The notes beneath the pieces were generated by a model. That model did no database searches and was not told where the DNA came from. It saw nothing but the letters and a program-made list of their open reading frames with translations. Below, in pieces: positions 46,009-60,210 of a DNA stretch of 64,000 nucleotides; position 1 is the first letter of the stretch, and the number at the start of each line of letters is the position of its first letter. Position numbers and translations under genes: made by a program. This stretch comes from Diplosphaera chodatii (Eukaryota; Chlorophyta; Trebouxiophyceae; Prasiolales; Stichococcaceae), in contig JAALGY010000039.1 of the NCBI GenBank assembly GCA_032358165.1, positions 744,001 through 808,000 of the forward strand. The letters are read 5' to 3'.

Positions 46009-47342
46009 CTGCAACCGACGCGCATCATGTGAGCTGCCTAAAACCTCAAGTGCTAAAGGTTGCAGCTGCTACACCAAAGCATTGCCGGTCTCCAGCACGG
46101 CTCACGGCGGCATCTGCGGTTGATACTGACACACGGTGTCTGGGCCCAGCATTGCCTGCAGCGGGGACTGCCAAGCAGGGACACCAGTGTCATCTCGGCC
46201 ATGCATTGCGCACACCAGCTCTTGTCCGTTGCCCTGCAACGCCTGATGCACCGCGCAGCCTGCTCATAAGGCATTGCGACCGTCCGATCGTGGCAGGGCA
46301 AGCCCCAGGCATCGGACCACCATGTTTCAATTCAAGCCAAACGCGCACCTGCGGATGCATGGATGATGGTGCCGCCTCCGGTGATGTTCCCTGGGCACCG
46401 GGACGACACCCTGGCCGTCTGCATCTTCCCTCTCTGCTGCATGCAGCTGCTGCCCGCCAGCGGCGGGCGCCTGCCGGTCAATTTTGCTGCGCTGAGCGCC
46501 AGAGGATGTCAGATGGTCGCTCCCTGGGTTGCGCCAGGCGTTCGCCGGGGCGGCCACAGCCACCTCCAGCGTGCACTTCAAGCTGCCACTGCCGCCTGGG
46601 CTGCGTTTGCTGCAAAGGTGCGCGCACCCCAAGTTTTGCCCTTTCAACTGCAGCGAACCGGTCGCACGGCCGTTCGGCCCTGCCCCTGACGAGCAGCACG
46701 ATCAGCAGGTGTCTGGGCTGCAGATGAGGACTCAGAGACCGAAAGACAGTGCGTAAATTGCCAGCAGCTTGGTGCAGCTTGCTCCGGCGACTTGTGTGCT
46801 ACCCGGATCGCTGGTGTGCAGCGTGCAAAAGCGGTTCGACACAGGAAGGCGGTGCTTGGCTGCGTAGGTTTGAGAAGGCAGCGACTCGAACGCAACTTCA
46901 TGCAGGTGCTGCAGCACGACTGTATTTGCCTCACGCCACTGCCTCAACAAATCAAGCGGATGGTGCACAGATCGTCGCCCTCCCGCTTCCTGCTGCTGCC
47001 CTAGTCCTTCCACTCCGCAGAAGCCAGACCGCATCAACACCCCAGTACTGCGCTAATGCATCTGCATGATCCGCGGTGCCTGCCCACAGCAGCGGCTACG
47101 TGGCAGGGAGCATGCAGGAATGCGGATTGCTGCAATGATTTATGGTGCCATGTCGGGATGATTGGTCTGCATGTTTGACACTTTAAGGCACATGCACCGT
47201 GGTGATCAGTGGCTCGTATCCTGTGCGAAACCCGGCGTTGACCCGCGGCCATCCTCCTGACACTATCAGGGTGTGAGGCATCACAGCATCTGCCTTGTGC
47301 TGGTGCGGCGACTGTCGTTGTGCACAAGTGCTGCTCAGAACC
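46009..47342. promoter_or_regulatory. Divergent region between TPP and MIC60
   Basis: This holds the unresolved TPP 5' exon (probably about 46346-46440 on the minus strand) and the promoters of both genes. A minus-strand frame there gives NITGGGTIIHA, which looks protein-like but has the wrong phase for the next TPP exon. Confidence 0.35.
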
Positions 47343-50300
47343 ATGGCCCGTGGCAGAGCAGCCCAGCAGGCGGTCCGCCTCGCGCGTGCAGCGGTACAAA
47401 GCCGCTACATGACAACCAAGGTAGACACGGTTCACAGCAGTGTTTGCAGGCTGTGTAAGAAGTGCACCATGCCAAATGATAGTGCTGCAGGCACAGCTTT
47501 TCGACAACCAATTGCGATAGCAATCAATGCAGATGAGCAAAGCGGAGCTGGCTGCAGCGACGCATAAAGCGGAGGCCAACGGAGCAGCAAAGCAGGTGGG
47601 TTGCAGAGCAGGCGCACACTTGCCGGGCAGCCTACGAGCAGCCTGCCTCGTACTTTTGCCATCCGGATGCTACTTGTGGGTCTCGGTGCGATGCTGGCAT
47701 CCTGACGTCGTTCAGGGTCAAGCTGAGATACACGTTGAGCAGAAGCCGCCAGGCAACGACCCGACGCCAGAGGCACCATCAGGCTCAAATCCCGCCGCCG
47801 GCACGGCCGCAGGCGGTGAGGCAGCATCTAGCAGCAGCTTTTCCGTCTCCTGGTGCTGCGACATGCCTGTGATCCTGCCTGCACCTCTTCTTTGCAGTTC
47901 TGGGCAGTCCAGGGTCGTGGCTCCTGTCCATCGGGCCTCATCCGGTCTGCATCCTAACTGCTGTAGTGGACATCACAGTGGATGCGAACACTGCGGGTCC
48001 GTAACACCAGCAATCGGAGGTGCAGGTCGGCGGGTGACGGGCACGGCGCAGCTGGCGTCAGGCAGTGCGGGCGCCCCTGCGCCCGGCAGCACGCCCGTCG
48101 CACCGTCCAGAGCTGCGCGCGGCTCCGGCCCGCAGCAGCTGGGGCACCAGGGTGTGCTGCCTGCAGTGTGCACACGAGCTGTTGCACCCAGGCAGTGGTG
48201 GCGGGCTCCTGGTGGCGGGCTCCTGCAGTGTGTTCCCAGTATGGCCTGAAACCCACGGCAGCCGTGCCAATGCACATCTGCAACATGCTGAGATGCAGGG
48301 GTTGCAGTGGCACCGCAGCCGCAGGCGCCGCCGCCGCCGCCGCCGAATCCAGAGAAGTCCATGTCCCACCCGCCAAAGGAGGCGGTCACCCCAGTCAAGG
48401 CAGCCAAAGCGGGGGCGCCCCTCACGGGCAGTACCGCAACGCCCAGCGTCAGCGGCACCAAGATCCCTCCTGCTGAAGGCGCCAGCAATGGCCTTGGCCC
48501 AGCTGGTGTCAGCGGCGGCGGTGGCGGCGGTGGTGCTGGCGCCGGCGGCACAGGCGCCAAGCCGCCTCCAGCCGCCAGCGGCGCGGGCTCCGGCAACGTA
48601 GGCGGGAGCACCCAGCTGCCGCCCGCGCCCCCCCGTGAGCCGCAGCACCCTGCCCTGCAGCTGCCCGCAGACCCTGGCAGTGTCGCACCCTGCGCAACTC
48701 TTCTTCCGCAGGCTGCTTTGCACACCTGCACAGACAGCGTGCCGAGGCTGCTGTCTCCTGTTCATGCAGCGTCGAACCAGTGGCGGCTGCACCCAGCGCT
48801 GCCCGTGGATGTGCGTGCGCTGGGCGCTGGCCTGGTGGCGCTCGGCGCCGCCTACTTCTACCTCCAGCAGCCGACGCAGTCGCACACCCAGGTGTGCGCT
48901 TCTATAGTCACTGGTGGGGGCAGCAGCAGGCACCCTGTTCAGGGACGCCCATGCAGTCGTGCCTGCGTATGCTGCAGCGGAGAACAAGCAATGTGTGTGG
49001 GCGGTTCCGTCCTGCTTGCTGCCCTTGTCAGATGCCTAATGTCATCTTTTGATTCTATTCATGTGGTGTAGTCCAATGACTCGCACTGTGGCAGCTGTCG
49101 CAACTCCTGCAGTGGCACTGCGCAGGCTCGCCAGTCAGGAACCGGCGCAGGCGGTGGTGACGCAGGCGGCAATGGTGGCGGGCCTTCTGACCAGCCCCTT
49201 GGTGAGCTACACCTCCTATATCCTATACTCCTATATATACTCGCACAACAGCAGAGATCGTGCAAGCATGCATTTGAGTTAGATCTCGGAGCCCCCCTGC
49301 CCGCCTCCAAGGTGAACATGATGTGCACCTGCAAGGCCACTTGTCGCTGTGCATGCAGAGCCGTCTGCAGAGGTCATACGGGAGCAGTACAATGTGCCAG
49401 ATAGCGCCCCAGCCTTCCTGGACCCTGGAGCCAATGGAGACGAGGCAGCGCATGGCCGCGCGCCTGCTGCAGGGCAGCAAGACGACGAGGATTCACCAGA
49501 CAGCCGTGAGGTGTGTTTCGGCTCTGCTGAAAACCATGAAGCGTTGCTGAAGTATGTACGGGCATACACAGAACGCCATGTCATCAATGTTGGGGCATGA
49601 CATACAATGATGTTGTCACAACTGCCATGCCGACAACGGCAGACTCACTGGCTGGTTCCCGTGTTGTTGTCGTCTGACTATGAGCCATCGGCATACAAAG
49701 AGTCGCCGGCTTGCTCTGCCTCGCTAGTGTATGCGTGTACATGCACCAGGTGCCAGGGCAGGCTAGACAGTTGTCAGCAGCACCACGACATCACAGCCCA
49801 TTGAGCAGGAAACGAAGCGCTGCAAAGCAACACTCTGGTTGAGCTGCAGGCTCAGCTGTGGGCTAGGAAGCAGGCCGCTGCGGTGCGTCCACCGAGCGAC
49901 ACCGCCTCAGCAGCCGCTGGTGGCAATGGCGGAGCCTCGGGGGAGCCTGCTGGGGAGAAGGGGGAGCGTGTCGACGCGACGCTTGTGGCCGACCTGCTGT
50001 CTGATGTGCGGCCCCGTGGCATGCATGTCTGCGATACCTGCTGCCAATTCAACATCAACTCTTGGCATTCCTGTATGCATGCATGAGCTTTCACAGAGCA
50101 TCACCATCACAAGCCTTGAGACCGCCTTGCAAAAGCTTCTGCACTCCGCACCAGCTGTCCATTTGACCTGCGAGCTTTCAGCTGCTACAAAAATGCCGTC
50201 GTGCTGGCCTGCCCAATGCTGAAGGCAGGAGTCTGTGGTGCAGGCGCTGGGGCCAGTGCTGGGTGGCCGGGGTGCCGGCGGCAAACCACTAGAGCCGTCA

Positions 50301-53300
50301 GCCGAGGAGATCGCTCGCCAGAGCCACCTGCAGCCGCTCGCACCGCCCTATTCAGGCTGGGCCGGTGACATGGTGCACGAGGCTGCGGAAGTGATCGACA
50401 GCAAGGCAGCGGCGGCGGCGGATGCGGTGCGGGACGCCGGCCATGATGCCGCCGAGGCAGCCCGAGCAGCAGCACGCGCAGCCAAGGAGCAGACCGAGGC
50501 GTTGGGCAAGCACGCAGGCGCAGGCCTCAGCGAGGCGGCTGATGGTATCAGGGATGCGGCCGACAGGGCGGCACATGCAGCCAGGCGCACAGTTGATGGC
50601 GTCTCCTCAGCTGCATCAGATGCTGCTGACCATGCCAGGCACGCCGCAGCGCCGGCGGCCAACCGTGCAGGAGACATGGTGGAGTCAGCCCGCAGGGACG
50701 CCACGCACGCTGCGGATGATGCCAGGCGGGGGCCACATGCTGCCGGGGAGTCTTCGCACAGCTCGGCTGAGGCCGCGGCAGAGGCCCTGCAGCGGGACCG
50801 TGGGCGCCTGAACCCTGCAGCCGAGGAGATGCTGCGCCAGCTGCACGGGGAGCCCCTCGCGCCGCCCGGCGCCGGCTGGGGCCGCGATGCTGTGCACGAG
50901 GCTGCAGATGTGATCGACAGCCAGGCGGCAGCGGTGGCAGATGCGGTGCAAGACGCCGGCCATGATGCTGCTGAGGCGGCGAGAGCGGCGGTGAGCGTGG
51001 CTAGGGAGAAGGCAGAGGCAGCCAGCAGGCGCGCTGGCGCGGGCCTCAGCGAGGCAGCCAACATTGTCAGGGATGCGGCGGAGGAAGCGGCCGCGGCGAC
51101 CAGGCATGCAGCTGACAGGACGGCGCACGCAGCCAGGCGGACAGTGGACGGCGTGTCGTCGGCTGCGTCAGACGCTGCGGAGCGCGCCAAGCACGCCACA
51201 ACCTCGGCGGCCGATCGCACAAGGGACACAGCCAAGGCAGCCCGCAGGGACGCCGCACGCGCTGCAGACACTGGCAGGCGGGGGGCACATGATGTTGCGA
51301 ACTCTCCATATGCTGAGGCGGAGGCTGCGGCAGAGGCCCTGGAGCGGCACCGTGGGCGCCTGAACCCCGCAGCCGAGGAGATGCTGCGCCAGCTGCACGG
51401 GGAGCCCCTCGCGCCGCCCGGCGACGGCTGGGGCCGTGATGCAGTGCATGAGGCTGCAGAAGTGATCGACAGCAAGGCAGCGGCAGTGGCGGATGCGGTG
51501 CAAGACGCCAGCCATGATGCCGCCGAGGCAGCACGAGCGGCGGCACGTGCGGCCCGGGACGATGCTGAGGCGGTCGGCGAGTGGGCTGGCGCAAGCCTCA
51601 GCAAGGCGGCCCACGTCGTCAGGGATGCAGCGGGCACCGTAGTAGGCGACGCGCGGGCGGCAGGGGAGGAAGCAGCCGCGGCGGCCAGGCATGCAGCCGA
51701 CAGGGCGGCGCATGCAGCCAGACGGACGGTTGACGACAGCTCCTCGGCTGCGTCAGAGGCCGCGCAGCGCGCCAAGCACGCCACGGCGGCCGACCGTGCA
51801 CAGGACACATCCGAGTCGGCTCGCAGGGACGCCACACACGTCCTGGACTCTGGCAGGCGGGGGCCACGTGCTGCCGGGGACTCTCCGCACGCTGAGGCCC
51901 AGGCCGCGGCAGAGGCCCTGGAGCGGCGCCATGGGCGCCTGAACCCCGCTGCCGAGGAGATGCTGCGCCAGCTGCACGGGGAGCCCTTCGCGCCGGCCAG
52001 CTCTGGCTGGGGCCGCAGGTAAAGATGCGCTGACCCGTACTCTGCAGGTCGAGGTGCTCAACCGCTAGTTGGGGACCCCCATGACCCTTAGCCACGTTGT
52101 TGCTGGGGGAAGCTGACTGCTCTGGGGTGCCTGTGCAGTTCTGCCTGCCATACGACACCTCGTTACCCACGCCCTTGAGGCTGTTGATTCCTTACTTCTG
52201 CTGCATTACTTAATACTGCTCCCTCCCATGTGGTGCGCCACATCAAGCGTACTCAGGGTCACCTTCCGTGACAAGGTACTGCCATAGCTGTCACGTTGCT
52301 GAGCAGAGTGTGTCTGTGCAACGCAGGGTTGCCTCAGATGCTGCGGCCACAGCCCAGAGGGCAGCTGCCGAGGCAGCAGAGGTGGTCACCGACATTGCGA
52401 CTGACAGTACAGGTGCAGTCAAGGAAGCAGCAGCAGACGCCAAAGCAGCTGCAGAGGCCGCCAGCCGTGTGGCTGCAGACAAGGCTGCGCAGGTGTCAGA
52501 GGTTGTGGCAGACACCGCCAGCAGGGCTGCCGATGCTGCCGCCAAGCAGGCAAGCCAGGCAGCTGCAGCCGCCAAAGAGGCAGGGAGCAAAGCAATTGCG
52601 GAGGCAGAGCATGCAGCTCGTGCAGCTGCAGACAAGGCGTCGCAGGTGTCAGAAGCGATCGCAGACACCGCCAGCAGGGCTGCGGACGCCACCGCAAAAG
52701 GAGTTGGCCAGGCCGCAGCAGCTGCAAAGGATGCCGGCAGCAAAGTGGCTGCGGAAGCGCAAGCTGCAACCCATGGCGCTGCGGACAAGGCCTCGCAGGT
52801 GTCAGACGCAGTCACGAACACTGCCAGCAGGGCGGCCGATGCTGCTGCCAAGCAAACCAGGCAGGCTGTGGCAGCTGCAGAGGACGCGACCAGCAGAGCG
52901 GCAGATGAGGCCCAGGCAGTGGGCAGCAAGGCGGGTGACACCGCCAAAGCCGCGAGCAGCCAGGTGGCCGAAGATGGCAAGCATGCACTGCGCAAGGTGC
53001 AGACTGCCGCGGAGCGCACTGCTGACGGCACAGCGGCGGGGCTGCAGCCGACAGCACGCAATGTGGAGGCGGCGCCGCAGTCAGCAAAGCAGGAGGCCAT
53101 GCCCGACAATGCAGAGGTGAGTGCAACACCAGGGTGTTGAGTGCACAGTGCTTCTGGACTTGTGAAGGCATTGCAAAACCTGAGGTACTTGCTGCAGTGC
53201 CTTTGGTTCTGCTGTACAACGGTGCGCGATGCTGCTCTGTGACTGCTGGCCTGCTCTTGCACAGGAGCAGCCATCGCTGAAGCCACAGCAGCAGCAAGAG

Positions 53301-56300
53301 CAGCAGCAGGCCAAGGGGCGTGACTGGGGGGACCTGGAGATGCCCTTCATTGGTGACCGTGACACCCCTCAGTCTGCAGGTGCATCTGTCATGCTGCAGT
53401 CTGGGTGCTGTTTGCATGCCAACATCCTAGGGGCTGGCGCAAGTATGCAAAATACCATTGCACGTGTAGTAGTGTGCAGCCTTGCATCTGCGACTGCATG
53501 CAAACATTGGTGATCACAGAGGCTTATGATTGAAGCGCATGATCATCTGCAATAGGAGCTGGCAGTCCATGTCTGACATCACAACATAAGTGCTGTATCT
53601 GGCGCTGTCTGCTGTGCAGGCACCAGGGCCACAGACGCTGAGCGAGAGCGCCTCGCCGCAGGCACTCCTCAAGACGAGCCGCAGCAAACTGTGGGCACAG
53701 CCGCTGGCCAGGGACCCGATGACGCTGCTGCGGATGTTGATTTAGATGACGCAGCGGACGCTGCGGCCAGGCAGGCGGCAGCGTCACGCCATGATGATGA
53801 GAGCAGGACTGCCGCCGGACGCAATGCCAGCATCCTTGGACTCTCAGACGACCTGGGCGCAGCTGCCCTGGTGAGCTACTGCCTGCAGGCGGCAGGACGT
53901 ACAGGCAATGTGCTAGTCACACCATAGCTCGACCCCTGGTGTGGCATGCAGCTGCGCATGCTGCTGAATATGCGAGCATGAGGCATGTGCTCAACATGCG
54001 CCCCGCCAGTGCAGGGTGATGTGTCCTGGGAAAGTCACGCTTAAAGTGAAAGCAGACCTGCTGAACGTACTTGTGCCGTACATATCTGTGGCAGGTGCGC
54101 AAGGCAATGGGTCGTGGGGGTGATGGAGAGGGGCCAGAGTATCGCGTACGCCTCAAGCAAGCGGCTGCGGACGCCGAGACCTTCGAGGAGGCCCTGCAGC
54201 GGGCACAGGACTACCACGATGTGCGTGCTGCCTGGCCCGAGGCGTTCGACAGTGGCTGTTGTACCTGGTGCATGGGGCTGTTTCAGATGCACATACAGGC
54301 AGATTGCACTGTCAGCTGGCTGGGTGCTTGCAGCATGGGTGACTGTTGGACTGTGTTCTGCTGATTGCGGTGTGACCATGGTTGTGTTGTGACCATGGCT
54401 GTGTCTGATCATCAGCTGGTGTTGCCGATGCAGGCCGAGCTGCGGGCGCAGCAGCAGGCCGTGGCTGAGCGGGACCAGCATGCGCAGGACCTGCTGGACG
54501 TCATCCACCAGCAGGTGCATGCAAGTGCTCGCAGCCTGCGTCGCAGCAGTCTTTCCAGTGTGCTTCTGCGTTCTGTGGTTCACGACAAATGCTGGACGCA
54601 ATCCCAGGCACTACGCTGTTCATGGCATACAGGTGGAAAGTTCTGCACAGACCGCACAGCACGTCGCAAACAGATTGGCTGCCAGCGGAGCCTAGTTGAT
54701 ATCCCACGTTCGTATGATACCACACAGTGTGATGCTACACCCCACACAGGCGGAGGAGAAGGCGGGGGCCGAGCAGGAGGCGGCGCAGGCGGCGGAGCGG
54801 CGGCTGCGCGCGGAGCTGGAGGCCCTGGAGCAGAAGGTGGCACGCGAGGCGGAGGACGCCGCCAACCACGAGCGCCAGGAGCGAGCAAAGGAGCTGGACA
54901 ACGTGCGTATGACTGCCCTGCTCAACACCGCCCAAGTGTGACACTGGCGTTGACGGCAAGAAGTGTCAGGGTTGCGAGCGCGCTGTAAAGCTGTTGTGTG
55001 TCGTGCATCAGTTCCACTGCCCTGGTACCAGTTCGGCGACCATGACCCCAGCAGCACGCCCTTGCGCTGGTTGCTGTGCATGTCAGTGCGTCAGCCCTCG
55101 GCGTTCGGCTGTGTTGCACTGGCGCCCGGCATGTGCAGAGCAACTACCCTGGTGCTGAGGGTCTGCGGCGGCCAGCATGTGCTGCTGGTTGTCAGCAGTG
55201 GCTTTCATGCCCGACGCTGGGGTCTGCTTGCTGCGCAGCTGCGGGTGCGGCTGGGAGCCCTGAGCCGCGCCTTCTCCCGCCGCTCGGGCGAGGCGCGCGC
55301 CAGCCACGAGGCGCACCGCATCGCGCTGGCCACCCTGGCGCTGCAGGCCGCCCTGGAGCAGGCGCGCCGGCTGCTCTGTCTTGTTGCTGCATTGTCCACC
55401 CGCATGCGCATCTCGCATCAGACGGTCCTCCCCTGAATGGGTATTCCACAGCATTGTTTCTCTGCCTCCTGGCATCTGGACGAGCTGTGCCCTGCTGCCG
55501 AAATTGCCGCTTTTGAGGCCTTCTGCAGTCGCTGTCCCAAACCTTGGCACCTCGCTCCTGCCCAGCTCCTGTCAGCCACAAGGAAGGGTGACGAGTGCTG
55601 GGCTGCTTATGCTGCAGGGCGGGCCGTTCCAGGCGCAGCTGGAGGACCTGGCGCTGGGCGGGCACGGCGATCCGGTGGTGCGTGCGGCCCTGGCGGCGCT
55701 GCCCCAGCAGCTGGCAGATGAGGTGCACGCCCAGCGGTGGCCTCACAACGGCCTTGTCATTGGCACACTAGCCACCCTGTAGCTCTGCAGGACATGAGGT
55801 CCACCCAGCAGATGCGGCTGCACAGCAGCCGGTTGCACTGCGAGCCACCCCCAGATGACAAGCACGCCCGCAGCCGACGCCGGCGCCATCAGTTTGAGAC
55901 CCTGATGCTGCTTGCAGGGCCTGCCGACGGCGCAGCAGCTGGCGGCGCAGCTGCCGGGCGCCGTGCGCCGCGTGCGCCAGGGCGCGTACCTGCCGCCTGA
56001 CGGCGGCGGCCTCGCCTCCATCGGCGTCGCCAAGCTCGCGGCGCTGCTCAAGGTGCTGCCTACACTGGCGCCCGCTTTGCATTCATTGCGCACAGAGCAT
56101 CTAGAACGCAGAGCATTCAACACCAGACTGTAAGACGGGCGCGAGCAGGTGCAAATATGCAGAAGTCAGCATGTTGTCTGCACAAGGACATTTCCCTCAC
56201 GCGTCTGGACAACATCCAATGTGTTCCTACATTTGCGCAGGTGCAGGAGCCATTGCCCAGCGATGAAGACAGCAGCAATGGCGACAGCCATTCTGTAGAC

Positions 56301-56717
56301 GGCGCCCTTGCACAGGTGCTGTGGGTGCATCACTATGTATGCTGCATGCCTGTTTAGCACAGCAATGCAGACCAGACCCCTCATGAGGGTTTGCAGGCTG
56401 CTGCCTGTGCATGCGGGAGTCAGGTCAGACAGCTGTTGCGGCTGTGTACAAGGTGTGAAAGGGCCATGCACACAACCCGGATCAGCACCACTTGCTCTTT
56501 GTCACCCTGCTACACACTGGCTATGCAGGCAGCAGCGGAGCTGGCGGCAGGGCGGCTGACGGCGGCGGCGGCAGCTCTGGAGGCCGCTGCCGCCGGCAGC
56601 GCGGCGGTCGGCGACGCTGCAAAGTGGGCGCAGGGCGCCCAGGCCCGTGGCTCGGCCGACCAGACGCTTGCCCTGCTGCGGGCGCACGCCACGGCGCTCA
56701 CCTCTGCGCTGAGCTAG
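47343..56717 (+). CDS. MIC60: MIC60/mitofilin with a large alanine-rich repeat insertion
   Basis: Twenty exons in closed phase, 1698 residues: 47343-47420, 47533-47595, 47716-47815, 48308-48634, 48770-48891, 49072-49201, 49359-49505, 49809-50005, 50229-52018, 52327-53116, 53265-53379, 53620-53870, 54095-54220, 54434-54514, 54750-54902, 55239-55361, 55618-55722, 55918-56052, 56241-56315, 56529-56717. It starts with an Arg/Ala-rich mitochondrial presequence (MARGRAAQQAVRLARAAV), then a Pro/Gly linker and one transmembrane segment near residues 200-221 (RALGAGLVALGAAYFYL). The end is a coiled coil (EEKAGAEQEAAQAAERRL) and the mitofilin domain (LRVRLGALSRAFSRRS, PFQAQLEDLALGG, DPVVRAALAALPQ, GLPTAQQLA, final helices). 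MIC60 organises crista junctions in the inner membrane. Residues about 389-1248 are LEA/apolipoprotein-like repeats; ordinary MIC60 is only about 600-750 residues. Intron 16 needs a GC donor. Confidence 0.85.
50289..52018 (+). repeat. Three-and-a-bit long (173-193 residue) amphipathic repeats in MIC60
   Basis: The landmark LNPAAEEMLRQLHGEPLAPP recurs at 50808, 51360 and 51939, with a diverged first copy (LEPSAEEIARQ) at 50289. Spacing is 519, 552 and 579 bases. Each unit continues with GWGRDAVHEAA, long AADAVxDAxHDAAEAARAA helices, then AAHAARRTVD and SSAASDAA. Composition is Ala, Asp, Arg, Glu and His with almost no bulky hydrophobics. The array is encoded by a single 1790-base exon that ends inside a fourth head segment. 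Confidence 0.9.
52470..52930 (+). repeat. Three ~51-residue LEA-like repeats in MIC60
   Basis: In exon 52327-53116 the unit ADKAAQVSEVVADTASRAADA, followed by an AAKxxxQAAAAAKEAGSK-type stretch, occurs three times with period near 153 bases. The 11-residue Ala/Lys/Asp/Glu periodicity resembles group-3 LEA proteins and apolipoprotein-type amphipathic helices. Its sequence differs from the longer repeat upstream. Confidence 0.85.
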
Positions 56718-56902
56718 TCTATACTCAGCCAGCTGTGGAGCCAGCTGCGGGGCCTGCTTGCGTACACGACCGTGCAAGGCAGAGCATGCCAGTGGCAGAG
56801 CGTAGACTGGCAGTGCAGCAGGGTGCAGAGCTGTGCAGGACGGACCCTGGTGCTGCTGCTGGCGTGCAGAAGCTGGGGTGGTGTCCAGGGTGGATGTTAC
56901 CT

Positions 56903-56907
56903 TGTAA
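56903..56907 (+). terminator. Candidate TGTAA polyadenylation signal of MIC60
   Basis: TGTAA occurs 186 bases after the MIC60 stop, in the convergent spacer before the polyubiquitin 3' end. The assignment is by position only. Confidence 0.3.
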
Positions 56908-57325
56908 GGCACTACATGTTTGGTGACTCCGCTGCTGGTGAGCAGGGTGAGTGGATTCGTTTTCGCTGTGCGTTATAGCATGCAAGGTGTGAATGGATTT
57001 TGCAAGAAACAGTGCACACAAGCGCTAGTGCAAGGCAGCTGTGTCCCCGATGCACAGCTGCTAACGAATATTGAGGTACGCTCGCCTCCAGTACCGTACA
57101 AAGTACAAAAACGAGAAGGGCTGAAGGAAGGGCCAAGTTGGGCAAGATGCAGCGCTGAAAGTGCTGGCACTGCTGCCAACTGTCTCTGGCAGCAGTGGAC
57201 AGTGCGAAAGGAATGGCTTTAACGAGATTGTGCAGCAGTGTACAACAGTTCAGAGGAGTTGCAGTGAGAAACACCAGGATTTTTTAACGGGAGGATATGT
57301 GTGGGAGCGGCTGACGATGAGGAGC

Positions 57326-57330
57326 TTACA
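57326..57330 (-). terminator. Candidate TGTAA polyadenylation signal of polyubiquitin
   Basis: TTACA on the plus strand, read TGTAA on the minus strand, 84 bases downstream of the polyubiquitin stop. Confidence 0.4.
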
Positions 57331-57413
57331 AAGGCCACAGAGCAGTGACAGGCCAAACCACGGCTACAGGCAGGTAAGGGCAGAACACGTCAGGCGTTCC
57401 AGTACTAGAACAC

Positions 57414-60210
<2,797 letters not shown>

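Larger units (their letters stand above)
56718..57413. other. Convergent 3' spacer between MIC60 and polyubiquitin
   Basis: About 700 bases with no coding signal. It holds TGTAA for MIC60 (56903) and TTACA at 57326-57330, which is TGTAA on the minus strand and lies 84 bases past the ubiquitin stop. Confidence 0.4.

Noticed and set aside
46346..46440. Candidate first TPP exon giving NITGGGTIIHA
   Set aside because: The peptide looks natural but its phase does not match the next exon at 46008, so it was not joined. The alternative frame is His/Arg-rich and unconvincing.
50348..51835. 495-residue minus-strand open frame, with a similar one at 52291-53286
   Set aside because: Both mirror the MIC60 alanine-rich repeats. 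Alanine codons GCN on one strand give open frames opposite. The sense frame fits the exon chain.
47343..56717. Splitting this locus into an LEA-like gene and a separate mitofilin gene
   Set aside because: No start or stop signal separates the parts, and 20 consecutive exons close in phase with total length divisible by three. It remains the main alternative until cDNA is seen.
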